A stretch of DNA of 64,000 nt from Dillenia suffruticosa (taxonomy: Eukaryota > Streptophyta > Magnoliopsida > Dilleniales > Dilleniaceae), in NCBI GenBank assembly GCA_033439265.1, contig JAVTVX010000009.1, forward strand, positions 3,461,609 to 3,525,608, given 5' to 3'. This document shows, one piece after another, positions 1-11,962 of this stretch (position 1 is the first letter of the stretch; each line of letters begins with the position of its first letter). Under the pieces are notes generated by a model, which was given only the letters and a program-made list of their open reading frames with translations, did not search any database and was not told where the DNA came from. The translations under genes and the position numbers were made by a program.

Positions 1-3000
1 CAAGCACAAGAATAAAGAAGACTAATGAGGGAAGAAACAACAACCGAAGGAGCTTTGGCAACCAAGCATCAAAACGTGGTCAAAAACAAAAAGAAGAAGG
101 ATTTTGAAGGAATTGGGACAAGTACAACATCAGCTAGTGCAAAAGGAAAGGATGAAAATCAAAAGAAATCTTATCCACCTTGCAAACACTGCAAAAAGAA
201 GGGTTATCCTCCATTTAGATGCTGGAGAAGACCTGATGCAAAGTGCACTAAATGCAGTCAGATGGGGCATGAAGCTGTTATTTGCAAAAACAAAATTGAA
301 GTGAAAGTTGGTTTATTGACAGTGGTTGTACTAACCACATGACACATGACAAGGATCTATTTAGGGAACTAAGCAACGTAAACTCATCGAAGATTCAAGT
401 TGGAAATGGCAAGTACATAGCCGTGAAAGGAAAAGAAACGGTTGTAATTTCAACCTGTTCAGGTACAAAGTTCATTTATGATATGTTGTATATCCTTGAA
501 ATTGATCAAAACTTGTTAAGTGTTGGACAACTAATTGAAATGGGTTATAAAGTTGTGTTTGAAGACAAAAGTTGCTTGATTAAAGATGCAGTTGGTCAAG
601 ATATTTTCAAAATAAAAATGAAAGGGAAAAGCTTTGCTCTAAATCCATTGGAGGAGGAGCAAATTGCCTTTCAAATCAAAGAAAATATCATTGAAGTATG
701 GCACAAGAGGCTTGGGCACTATCATCATCAGGGGCTATTACAAATGAAATCCAAGAAGATGGCAAATGATCTTCCAGAACTTGATGATCATATTCCAACC
801 TGCAAAGCATGTCAGTTTGGAAAGCAAAGCAGGAAACCATTTCCCAAAGCAACATGGAGAGCATCAAAGAAGCTACAATTGATTCATACTGACATTGCAG
901 ATCCACAAAGAATGCCTTCTCTGAAAGGTAGTCTTTATTATGTTATATTCATCGATGATTTCACCCGCATGTGTTGGATATTCTTTTTGAAGCACAAGTC
1001 AAAGGTGGCTCAAGTCTTTTGGAATTTCAAAGCCAGAGTTGAGAACGAGAGTGGCTGTAAAATTCAAACTCTTAGATCCGACAATGGCAAGGAGTACACC
1101 TTTAAAGCATTCAATCGTTTTTGTAAGGAGGCAGGCATCCAACATCAATTAACCTCTCCATACTCTGCACAATAAAATGGAGTGAGTGAGAAATGGAATA
1201 GATTCATATTGGAGATGACACGATGCATGCTACATGAGAAGAATCTGCCAAAACAATTCTGGGCTGAAACAGCAAACACTGTTGTTTTTTTTTCAAAACA
1301 GGCTTCCCACAAGAGTAGTGAAGGATCAAACACCTTTTGAGGCATGGTATGGTTATAAACCATCTCTGAATTTTCTTAAAATATTTGAATGTTTGTGCTT
1401 TACTTACATTCCATAGATCAAGAGGGATAAGCTAGATAAAAGAGCACTTCGAGGCTTCTTCATCGGCTACAGCTTGGTTGCAAAAGCTTATAAAGTTTTC
1501 CAACTACAAACTGGAAAAATTATTATAAGCAGGGATGTGCACTTTATGGAAGACGAAGAGTGGAGCTGGGAGAAAGTGGATCCAATCTCAAAAGAGTCAA
1601 ATCTCAAGTTTCCTGTCTTAGACACAACAACACAAAGCTTTGGAGATTGAGAGAATGAAATGGTGGATGATAGTCCTATTAGAGGCACAATATCACTTTC
1701 AGATGTTTATCAAAGATGCAATATTGCTGGGTGTGAACCTTTAGATTATGAAGAAGCCAAGACAGATCAAAATTGGACTGCTGCAATGAAAGAGGAGCTA
1801 TTCATGATTGAAAGGAACAAAACATGGGTGTTAGTTGATTGACCCCAAGATAAAAAAGTAATTGGAGTCAAGTGGGTGTACAAAACCAAACTTAATGTTG
1901 ATGGCACAATCAACAAGTATAAAGTTAGACTCGTAGTCAAAGGATATGCTCAAATACTCGGTGTGTACTACTCAGTTACCTTCGCACCAGTCTGCTAGAC
2001 TTGACACCATCAGGCTCCTTCTTGCTGTTGCAGCGCAAAAGAATTGGAAGGTGTACCAGTTAGATGTCAAGTCAGCGTTCTTGAATGGTTTTTAGCAGGA
2101 GGAAATTTATGTAGAACAACCGGAAGGCTATGTAATGGAAGGAGAAGAAGACAAGGTCTATCTTCTTAAAAAGTCACTTTACGGATTGAAACAAGCTCCA
2201 AGAGCTTGGTATAGCAGGATTGATAAACATTTGCAGAACTTGGGATTTGCTAAAAGCTTATCTGAATCAATATTATATGTCAAGGACAATGGAGCTGACA
2301 TTCTTATCATCTCATTATTTGTGGATGATTTGCTAGTGACAGGAAACAACACAAATCTTGTGGAAAAGTTTAAGCAAGAGATGATGGAGGTTTTTGAGAT
2401 GATAGATCTCGGATCGATGACCTTCTTTCTTGGAATGGAAATTAAGCAAAATGAATTTGAAGTCTTCATCTGTTAGAAGAAATATGCCAAGGAGATTCTG
2501 AAAAAGTTTAAACTTGAAGAATGCAAAGAAATGAGCACCCCGATGAACTCAAAGGAAAAGCTCTGTAAAGAAGATGGAATAGAGAAGATTGATCAGGCAT
2601 ATTTCAGAAGCCTGTTTGGTTGCTTAATGTATTTCACAGCAACTCGGCCTGACATTTTGAATGCTGTAAGCATTTTGTCTCGGTTTATGCACTGTGCAAG
2701 TGAATGGCATCTCAAGGCTGCAAAGAGGGTGCTTAGATATGTGAAAGGCACATGTGACTTTGGCATTAAATTCACAACGAGCAAAGAGTTCAAGCTGATT
2801 GGTTTCTCAGATAGTGATTGGGGAGGTTCCATTGATGATATGAAGAGTACTCCAGGCTATTGTTTCACACTTGATTCTGGTATTTTCTCATGGAGTTCAA
2901 ACAAACAAGAAATTGTAGCTCAATCCACTATTGAAGCAGAGTTTATTGCTGCAACAGCTGCTGTTAATCAAGTTTTGTGGTTGAGGAAGATTTTAATTGA

Positions 3001-3520
3001 TCTTAATTTGAAGCAGCAGGAAAGCACTGAGATTCTTGTTGACAACCAAGTTACAATTGCTATCATTCATAATCCTGTGTTTCATAGGAAAACTAAGCAT
3101 TTTAATATCAAGTTATTCTTCTTAAGGGAAGTTCAGAAAGATGGAGTTGTTGAACTTGTCTACGGTAAAACAGAAGATCAGGTTGCAGATGTTTTCACCA
3201 AGCCACTGCCAATTAGTAAGTTTGAATTTCTGAGGACAAAGCTTGGTGTTTGCAGTTCCTAAAACAAGGAGGAGTGTTAGATGACATGTTTAGGACTGCT
3301 GATGTGGGTAGTTATTTTTAGGTGTTGGTTATTTTTTATTCATGCTTGTGATCATGGCATAATCTTAGTGGGATGTCCATGATCTTAGTGGGTAGTTAGT
3401 AATCAAGTTTTAAATTGTAATATTTCTAATGATCAATGTAAGTTCAGTTTTTTTGTACTTCAGAAAATTTTCTTTGTGTTTCAGAAAATTAATTTCAAAG
3501 AAAATTAACTTCAAGGATCA
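1..3520 (+). mobile_element. Ty1/copia LTR retrotransposon remnant, 5' end outside window
   Basis: A fossil copia-type element. Parts in order: a Gag zinc knuckle (CX2CX4HX4C type, near 245-285), a trace of the aspartic protease (near 300-400), integrase with an HHCC-like region and catalytic core (about 690-1420), reverse transcriptase (about 1850-2500, with YGLKQAPRAW and a VDDLL catalytic-loop motif), and RNase H (about 2600-3260). A purine-rich tract (3261-3274) precedes the putative 3' LTR. The order integrase before reverse transcriptase identifies copia rather than gypsy. The coding region is broken in several places, roughly half a dozen or more, so this is a dead copy. The 5' LTR and the start of gag lie outside the window, so LTR divergence cannot date it. 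Confidence 0.9.
3275..3520 (+). repeat. Putative 3' LTR of the copia element
   Basis: It begins with TGTTAG directly after a purine-rich tract, as copia LTRs do. The end at the CA of 3519-3520 is inferred. From about 3530 onward the DNA resembles the flank of the NPF relic near 9208-9300, so host sequence must have begun by then. The 5' LTR is not in the window, so the end is not confirmed by comparison. Confidence 0.5.
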
Positions 3521-4027
3521 TCGGCGTTTGAGGTCTAATGATCGCACTTCATGTTTCCAAAGTTGCTTTCTTTCATGTCGACTCCTCTTAACAAATAAAT
3601 AAATTTGAAAAGACTCTCATTACACTATGTCTTCTGTAAACCAGACTCGGCTCACCCTTATGTGTTCGGTCCGGGCTCATTGCTAATCTCTATGCTAAGT
3701 TCAGAGCCAGGCCCGGACTTTCCTTGATACCCCTTAGGTCTGCCCGGCCCTAGTTGAGTGTATATGAACCAATAATTAGTCAAAAACTAGAATCCGCTTG
3801 GTTATCTGAATATACTTACGTGTAGGAATATGTTCGCATTATACCCATGAGAATTCCAAACTGATACGAAAATGCCAAGAGGATGACAATCGAGACAGTA
3901 TGACTGAGCTAACTACTGAACTTTGTTACATCTGCGGGCAAAAGTTTATCTATACTTGAAAGAATCTTCTACTAAATTAGGTGACAAGCGTACATGCTTC
4001 CAAGATAATTGAATAGTAATATAAGAA
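3521..4027. other. 3' flank of NPF2 gene 1, no gene seen
   Basis: This stretch lies just downstream of the minus-strand NPF2 gene that ends at 4028. Part of it (about 3530-3650) resembles 9205-9300, just beyond the NPF2 relic, so it looks like duplicated downstream flank rather than transposon. I see no coding frame. Confidence 0.5.
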
Positions 4028-6185
4028 TTAGACATGAGGTTTTCCAGAATGACTCTTTTCCATGGCCACTTTATCGTTTTCCTGCAGGGCAGTGCCTTTG
4101 TACTTGTACCACTTTGCACAAACTAAAAAGTACAGCAGATTTATGGCTTCCAGAACCGCAATCATGTAATAGAAATAATCTAGTCTTCCCTTGTTGAGAT
4201 CTTGTGCCAACCAGTTTCTATTCGGGACTCTCCCTGTTATCTGGTGAGCTATTGAGACAAGGAAGCTACTCAAGTAACTAGATCCTGCTAGGCCAGAAAA
4301 GAAGATGGAAGCGCCAATGCTTCTCATGTTTTCTGGGAATTGTTTGTAGAAGAATTCGACTTGCCCTATGATGGCAAATGCTTCTGAAAATCCAGATAGT
4401 GTTAGCTGAGGAATTAGCCACAGAGCTGACATGGAAGAAATAGCACCTCTTCTAGGGTCTATTCCTACTACGGGCTTGGTAAGAGCCCAAGTCCGTCTTC
4501 TCTCTTCAACCAAGGCAGATACAAGCATGGTGATTATGGAGAGAAATAGGCCTACGCCGATCTTTTGGAGGACAGTGATACCACTTTCTTTTCCAGTTAA
4601 TCTTCGGAGAAATGGTATGATGATTTGGTCGTAGATGGGTATCCAGATGGTCATGCTAAGCATGGAAAAGACCTGGTATGATGCAGCGGGGATCTTGAAT
4701 CCACCATTTCCTAGACTTCTGTCTGATTGAAGAGCTTGGAATACTGCATAGGTTTGCTGCTGAACAACAGTTACATGGTAGATAATGCCTGCGACCCAAA
4801 TGGGTATCACTCTGATCAAGCATTTGACCTCTTCTGCCTGCTGCATGGAGCAAAGTCTCCATGGATTGGTTGCTGAGCCGTCAGGGTTGATTTTATCTTC
4901 TGGGGATATGATTGCTGCTTTACTGACAAATCTGATAAAATAATTGGATTAGCATAGTCATTGGTGACATTCACAATGCTGACTAAACTTTCGGAGTAAA
5001 AGCAATTGGTTACCTGAGTTGACCGGTGTAAGGGAGCTTAGAGTTTATAGATTTAGGGCGAACATGGTCAAAAAGGTCATTCTGTGGTTGTTCTGGTAAC
5101 TTTAGTCGCTTCTTCCTAATCGCAGCCACTATGACTTGTGCTACACTTGTCAGAGGACTTCCCTCAGGTTTCACAATTACATATATCTTGGTTCCCACGA
5201 AGAAGAAGGCTGTCGATAGGAACATGAGAAATGCAGGAATTCCAAAGCCTATAGCCCAGCTCAAGTTGGATTGCACGTAGACAATTGCTGTCAAGGAGAT
5301 CATCATTGCAAAAGTGAAAGTGAAATAGTACCAATTGAAAAAGCTGTTCATTCCCCTCTTTCCAGACTCGGTATTTGGATTAAACTGATCAGCCCCAAAA
5401 GCCAAGTTACACGGCCTGATGCCTCCACCACCAACTACTAGTAGTCCTAGTCCGCAGATCAGAAAGGTCATTTGCCATGGTGTTGGTGCTGTGCATGTGT
5501 CACCCTCTTGTGATCCACAATGAGGGGGATGGAGCTTCGATATTGCGGCAGTCAGTGTTATTACAAGCATCCCCTGATTCATGAGGCAAAATATTTGGTA
5601 ACAACTATATTTGCTGCCTTGAGCTCTGGTTCGTGCTTCATTTTCTCAGTGAATTTATCTCATTATTGTGTATTTTTTCTTGACCTCATCACTCTTTCTG
5701 TTTTGCATCTTCATTATCTTTTACTTATGAACCTTTTTCTTAGTTTTTTAGTACTCTGAAAATAAGCCAAAAGCATGAAGGGGGAGCAAAATACCAGAAC
5801 AGAAGACACTGAAGCAAAACCAAGTGTTGCATAGCGCCCAAAGTATGTATCGCAGAGGAAGGCTCCCAGCAAGGTAGCAAAATTGGTTGTGCCATTGAAG
5901 ATATTTACAAGGTTTGTAGCTGCGATACTCTTCATGTTAAACACAGTAGTCAGATAGACCAAGAGATTCATGCAAGTGCCAATTGTCCCTAGCTTCTCAA
6001 AGGTCTCATTTCCTGCATTACATCGATCATAGTCACAAGTTAGGAAGATAGGTATGAAACTCCTCCACTCTCTCTCTCTCTCTCACCCCCCCCCCCAAGC
6101 ACGTACCTATTACAAAGGGCATGGCTTTAATTCCACGATACTTGATCTCTGACTCACTTTCATCCTCCTTTTCTTTCTTCTCCAT
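4028..6185 (-). CDS. NPF2-like: NRT1/PTR family (NPF2-type) transporter 1, intact
   Basis: Four exons on the minus strand: 6185-6107, 6012-5795, 5573-5014 and 4931-4028. All introns are GT-AG, and the phases add up to 1761 nt (586 aa), normal for the family. The start ATG at 6185 follows an in-frame stop with no other ATG. An N-terminal [18 protein letters not shown] segment carries the ExxEK proton-coupling motif at residues 29-33. A PTR-type FNWYYF motif and '[17 protein letters not shown]' follow in exon 3, and there are about 12 hydrophobic segments with a charged central loop. NPF proteins are proton symporters at the plasma membrane or tonoplast. The closest relatives I recognise are the NPF2.9-2.14 group, whose known substrates include nitrate, glucosinolates and gibberellin. 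The substrate here cannot be read from sequence. Confidence 0.93.
6072..6096. repeat. (CT)n / poly-C tract in NPF2 gene 1 intron 1
   Basis: A run of CT dinucleotides followed by about ten C on the plus strand, i.e. poly-G then GA in the transcript, starting about ten bases past the 5' splice site at 6106. It is probably length-variable. Confidence 0.8.
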
Positions 6186-9100
6186 TGCTTTCTTGCGGAG
6201 AATTTCTCTCCTTCGGTCAGTGCAAGAGAGAACAAGACAAGTGGAAGACTGAGGTGACTATATGAGCTCCTCGTTCCTTGCTTATCCTTCTCACGTGGTC
6301 TAGCTTAGTGATTGAGACAGTAGTACCAAGTCAGCCACTTGCCACATATTTTGGCTTTCCTCTTGATCGGCGCACTCGACTTCGACTTCCATCCCAGTTG
6401 TCTCCTAGCAATTGCAATTCATCTAGCCGTGGAATTGTTTAATTTTTCCGCCTACCAGACACAGTCATGAATGATGGCTTGGCGTTTCGACGGACAAAAG
6501 TGGTTCTAAGCAATCAAAACGTCATGCTGCCGCTACTCTTTTGGCTCTGTGCCAGAGTGGGTATGTGTTAGAAATAAGATCCGACCGAAGCTCGATTTCA
6601 ACTTGTAAAAAGAAATTTTAATATAGAAGGTAGATTAACGTAATTGTGATACCATATTAGAAATGAAAAAAAAATATAAATCTTATCGTTTTATTGTTTT
6701 AATAAATTAATGAATGATGGCTTGGCGTTTCAAAGACGGACAAAAGTGGTTCCAAGCAAATATAAATCTTAACGTTTCATTGTTTTAATAAATTATTAAA
6801 ATAAATTGAATTTATATAGAAAGTCTATTATTATAAATATAAAAACAATTATTACAAAGAAATATAAAAATAAAAAAAAATTAAATATTTATCAAAATCC
6901 ATTCGTTTTTTACGTATAATATTTTCTAATATAGCTAATTAATGGAAGACAGCTAGAATCCTCGATCATTTGATAATGAGGTATCGAATATTAAAGTCTT
7001 CATTGATACTATGCACGTGAAGGAGACGTTTGTTTGATTGTGAGCTTAAATACAAAAGTTTTCATTAAATATTGTAGACGGCTTATATGATTTGTTATGA
7101 AAACATGTTGGGCCTATCTATCACATGTGTTTTCGTCGACGTTTGGATTACATTGAAGAAGTTTTTGCTGCAGATTCTTTATAGATGCTCATCGGAAAAA
7201 TTGCTAGTTACTGAGCAATTAAAATACTATAAAATTTTTAGGTGTGGTATGAGGCAGGGTCGGGAAAGACAAACATAATATGTATTTTAGGATTATAATT
7301 TTAGCGGATGAAGATTATAAAATTTAAAATTAAATATGTTTTTCTTAGATTTCATTTTTTTTTGGGATTCCCACAACCGGTATCTACTCTGACTAATCTG
7401 GTTCGAGTTTCTACAACGTTCTATTTATGGAAGACTTTCTCAGCGTAATTTTTTTCATTTTCAAGTTTCGAATATGAGATTTGATTAAAAACTCTAACAT
7501 CTCATCGCATTAAGCAGTGTTGGCTTTTTTTGAGACCGGGAAATCAAGAGGGATGACAAACACTCTGGAAGTAAAACTAGGTTCTAGGTGCAATTTATTT
7601 ATTTATTTATTTTCAAAAAGATCAATCTCAGACGATATCCACATATATGGATTTGCAAGTTTAGGTATGCCTTTTGTGTAGATGTGAGAGCTTTTGAATC
7701 GTAAGGAGAGGGCATAATCACCTTTCATCACTCTCGTTCTAAATTAGAAATACTTCCTTCTCTAAAGGGTACTGACTTATGATAAAGTACCCTTTATCTC
7801 TAGATCGAATCAGAGAACGTCTACCCTTAACATCTTTTTTATCATCTCAATTGATGTCATTACCTGTGAACCACATAATATCACCCATCAATTGAATTTT
7901 AGGCCTAAATGCTAACCCTTTCACATGTTACTCTGGGACCACAATAACATGGGGCTCAGTCATGCACCCTTCACTCTCTTCCTACTGATTTGATTGCTTG
8001 TCTTTAACCTTCAACTTGTATTATACTTGTGAAATAATGCTGGTTGGGAAGATGACAAAGCATTTGTTGAATGGAGTTCAGAAAAAGGAAAAACCTCTTA
8101 TCGCATGAAGAAATAATACTTATTTGATATCTCTTATTTCAAAACACCTTTAACACGTGAAAATGTCATAGGCACTTTTTCATGACTAAAGCTTTTTTCG
8201 ATTGTAGACTGGTAAGATTGTTCTAAATTTGACAGCTGCAAGTTTTGCTGCAACTTGGAAGGTCTAAAAATTTTAGAATTGTGAGGCTTTGATTGTTTTG
8301 TTTCTTTCCTTGTAGATTTTGAAAGATTACCTAATTGGTTTTCTAGTCTTACATCATTTTTTTTTTGGGAGATAAAGACAAGGTGGCTTTACAGTTTAGT
8401 ATACAAGATGGTTGCCTTGGCACGGACCCATACTATTCAAGACGGTGAGTTGAATATTGGAGTGGAGTGGCTCTCATGCAGAAAGGTATGCTTATGATAA
8501 CATAGAAAACAGATCCATTGTCATCATTCTGCCAGAATTTTCAATGGAATCGAATCTTGGCTCTGTTATATAATAATTAATTCTTTGTTAATGGGAATTC
8601 AGAAATAAGAAGGAATTAATAAGAGTGCTGTCTTATTCATGTAGCCCAAGAAGTTTACCCTCCACGCAAGATCTTGAATAGATCACAAGCCGGTCGGGAA
8701 AACATTATTCATTTTCAAATACATTTTTAAACGATAATCAACCATGAGTAATTTTAGTTTTAAATATACAGTTTCATTAGCCACGTGGTGCTGAAAATGG
8801 GTCTATTTTCCCTGGCATTGAAGTATCTTCCTTTTTCTCTTTATTTTAGATGTAAAGCAGGGGTTCATGTTTTCATGCTGATAGCAAGGTTTTTCATTCC
8901 TATTTAGGAGAAAATTGAAGGGCAATAGATGAGCTATTTATCAGCTTGAAGATGGATGGTATTTTTGTGGGGAGAAATTCGATCATATGTTGGATCAATA
9001 ACCAGAAATGGGGTTTTCTAGAAATCTGGTATTGACCATGATCATAGCACAAGCATCAAGCTAAATATTCATCTAAGACAATGGTCACAACTCTGAGCTT

Positions 9101-9700
9101 ACACCCCCGAGCTTAACCTTCATTCTAAAGTCCTAGTTCCTATTTACACTGTCAGCATTAAAAGCCTCTGTGGAATCAATGATATCTCAAGCTGCTCAAT
9201 TGGGGTCTAATCGTAGCACCTTGTGTTTCCCTAGTTGCTCTCTTCGTATCAACTTGACAAACAATAAATTTAAAAAGACGCTCATTACCCCGTCTTCGTC
9301 TAAACCTGGAAATATGACCACCTGATGCGGGAACACATTCATTGCTCATGTTCATGCCAAGTCCATGTTCATCTGTTGGTCAATCATTAATTCTTAGAGG
9401 GACGCAAAAAAAAAGGGTTTATCTGTCTCTAGCAACTCGAACTAAAAATTTCCCATTCTGAACCCTGTATGCTTGTTTTACCCTCCTCTTAATCTCTTTT
9501 CTAAATCTAGAAAAGGTCTTGAGTGAGTGGTCCCTTTCTTTTTCCAAGCATCATAAGTATGCAGTGCAAAGGGATTTTAGGCACTAGAATTCCATTCGAT
9601 CATAGATAGCATCAGAGTCTACTTTGAGACTGAACACTGCTTCTAAGCCCAATTTCCATTGGTAAATCTAAGGTACACAAACAACATCAAATCTGTCATG
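6186..9700. other. Intergenic, no gene seen
   Basis: AT-rich spacer upstream of NPF2 gene 1. A stretch of about 50 bp near 6465-6515 recurs near 6712-6760 (both contain GATGGCTTGGCGTTTC and ACAAAAGTGGTTC), a local duplication. A SINE-like copy lies near 7355-7520. DNA from about 9205 resembles the flank of NPF2 gene 1. Short frames here look random. Confidence 0.5.
7355..7520 (-). repeat. SINE-like element, antisense copy
   Basis: It starts with a T run on the plus strand (a poly-A tail on the minus strand). It then shows the family order seen in other copies here: a 'gattaat..gat/ggttcgag' stretch, then 'gacttt/actctc...aatttttttcat', then 'gagatttgattaaa'. About 165 bp. Target duplications are not clear. 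Confidence 0.5.
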
Positions 9701-9719
9701 GGATCAGCGTATACCTCAT

Positions 9720-10135
9720 CCATGGTTCCTATGGAAACAGTTGAAGTTGTTTTTCTCTGTTTATTATATCCTGTACTCAAAAAAAAATAATCACAGTGCA
9801 TGTTTTTCAAGTTTCTTTCTTTCCATGCTGACTTCGCTGATGTTATTGCCAGCTCCTTTGTTCTTGTACCCATTGGCCATCACTAAGAAGTAAACAAAGT
9901 CGATCACGCCCAAACTAGCGATGAGGTAATAAAATTATCCAATCGTCCCTTGCTCAGATCCTCTGGCAACCAATCGTGGTTTGCAGCATTCTTTGTGCTC
10001 TTGTGAGCGATTGATATAAAAAATCCTCTAAAGTAACTCGAACTTGCTATTCCAATAAAAACAAAGCCCCTGCAATGCTTCTCATGTTCTCCAGGAATTG
10101 CTTGTGGTAGAACAATCTAAGGTTGTTGCCCAACT
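9720..10135 (-). pseudogene. NPF2 relic: 3' UTR and end of last exon
   Basis: From about 9795 to 10135 the minus strand aligns closely with the last exon of the intact NPF2 gene at 11963, covering roughly its final 110 codons including the counterpart of the [12 protein letters not shown] region and the C-terminal tail. Small deletions disturb the frame. The 3' flank also matches: 9722-9750 resembles 11893-11920. Upstream the match stops abruptly near a CT microsatellite at about 10136, and no other exons are present. It is a truncated tandem copy, not a functional gene. Confidence 0.85.
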
Positions 10136-10605
10136 CTCTCTCTCTCTCTCTCATTGCATGGTAGACATGCACATGATCCAAGAACAATCTAGGAGAATTA
10201 TTTAATAGAGATACTTAAACACACGATTGCTATATCCAATAGCAACCAAGGGATTTCTAATGCAGCTTGAATCTACTTTTGGCTTTTTTTTGGTGGGAAA
10301 TTTCAACGTCAAAGAGAAGAACAAGCTAGAAAAATAGACTTTTCCTCTAAGATATGACTCAAGATTGGCATTGTTTGCACCATACCATACTGAAATGAAA
10401 ATATTTAGATTTTAAAATGCTATTTTTCATTATTTTTTCCCGCAATGTAAAAAATTTTTATATTCTAAAATTGGCGGTAGCTACCAATTCATTCATAAAA
10501 TTTATTTTGAATATTTTCTCATAGTAAATAGAATATTTTATTTGATTTTGTTGTTTATAATATGATCAAGATGAAGTTAATTTGATTTTTCCCATTATAA
10601 CAAAA

Positions 10606-10950
10606 ATCATTGTACTGCATATTTATCATTGTACATGTAAATCATCCATAGAAACATTGAATTGAGGTTGATGCACTCTATACATAGAAACGAAAACGAA
10701 GAAAATGAAATTGATACAAGATTATATGAAAAAATGATATATTTTTTTTAAAATATAGAAATCGTAAATATAAAAAATATATGATTTTTATATAAATATT
10801 AATTAATTTAATATACATTAAAATTTTATACTATAATTTTCAACCACGGAAATTAAATTATTGTACTTCATATTTACCATGTTGCTCTATTTCCATGACA
10901 ACGTCACTGATTTCCGGTTTCTTTGTACCTTCTGCCACCCGGGGTAGGTA
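10606..10950 (-). pseudogene. Two further NPF2 3'-end scraps
   Basis: 10606-10635 matches the end of the NPF2 reading frame and start of its 3' UTR (compare 11956-11985). 10648-10675 matches the 3' UTR block (compare 11893-11920). 10857-10945 matches the last codons again (compare 11961-12040). The order implies remains of two additional 3' ends in tandem, separated by AT-rich filler. Each piece is only 30-90 bp. Confidence 0.6.
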
Positions 10951-11962
10951 ATGAAAGTAGACGCATGGCGTGGGGCGGACCTTTGAGCAAGATTTTAAAA
11001 ATCGGCCGACCCATTTTAGGCTCCGATTTTTTTTTTTTAATTACTTATATTTGAATCTCATATCATAGAATTAAAGGAGAGAGTTTGAAACCCTTCAATT
11101 GTTTTCTCGAAAACTTTTAACTCCAAATTTGACTTATTTATAGAAACCTAGCCCCAAAGGACGCCATCGAAGCCTGTTCGCCTTGGGTCCAGCTTTTATT
11201 TCATGGCAATTCTTGGATTGTGCTTGGGCATCGTTACGAATCCTATATCTAATTCTTAAGAAATCATAAATTAGTATTTAAATCTAATAGACTCTTTCAC
11301 TCAACAGATCGATATTTTAGACTGAGTTCTCCTATTGAGTTTAAGTCTATCACTTGGGTCCATGATAAATTAATATTAGAATCTCCGGTTTAACATGGAA
11401 AGGAGAGTAACGTTACAAATCTCACGTCGGATTCTCAAAAAATCATAAAATAGTATTTAAGTCCAATAGGTTTTTTTACCGAAGAAGTCGATCTTTTGAG
11501 CTTGAGCTTGAACTTATCCTTCTTATTCCTAGTGATTTTAAATTTAGACCTTACTTCGATTGGTTTGACTAGAAACCATTCTATAGTCCGACTCTTTTCA
11601 TTCCATCCATTCGATGATATGTTCTCAAATTCATATGTGAATAGAATAAATTCATTTTCTTTTATAAAAATATATAGATTTTAATTTATTTTAAAATATA
11701 TAATATATAAATTATATATATATATATATATCATGATAATGTTATTCGATTTTGTGAAACAGTTTAACTAATCTGATCAATGAACCAATAAATTGGTTTG
11801 GTTTTGTAAGTCTCGGCTAATATACACCAACATTGACATTTACAGCATCAAAGCAGTCCTTGAATCAGTGTTATATCTCACCTTTGGCCTCTATGGAACC
11901 ATTAAATTGAGGCTGTTCTACTTTTTTAAGTATATTACTTTCCCATAGTCTAAAACAAATCA
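10951..11962. other. Intergenic, no gene seen
   Basis: Downstream flank of NPF2 gene 2. It holds two similar stretches (about 11240-11380 and 11410-11500) sharing 'tctca/atcctata..attctyaagaaatcataaa', and an (AT)n run near 11706-11732. No coding frame is convincing. Confidence 0.45.
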
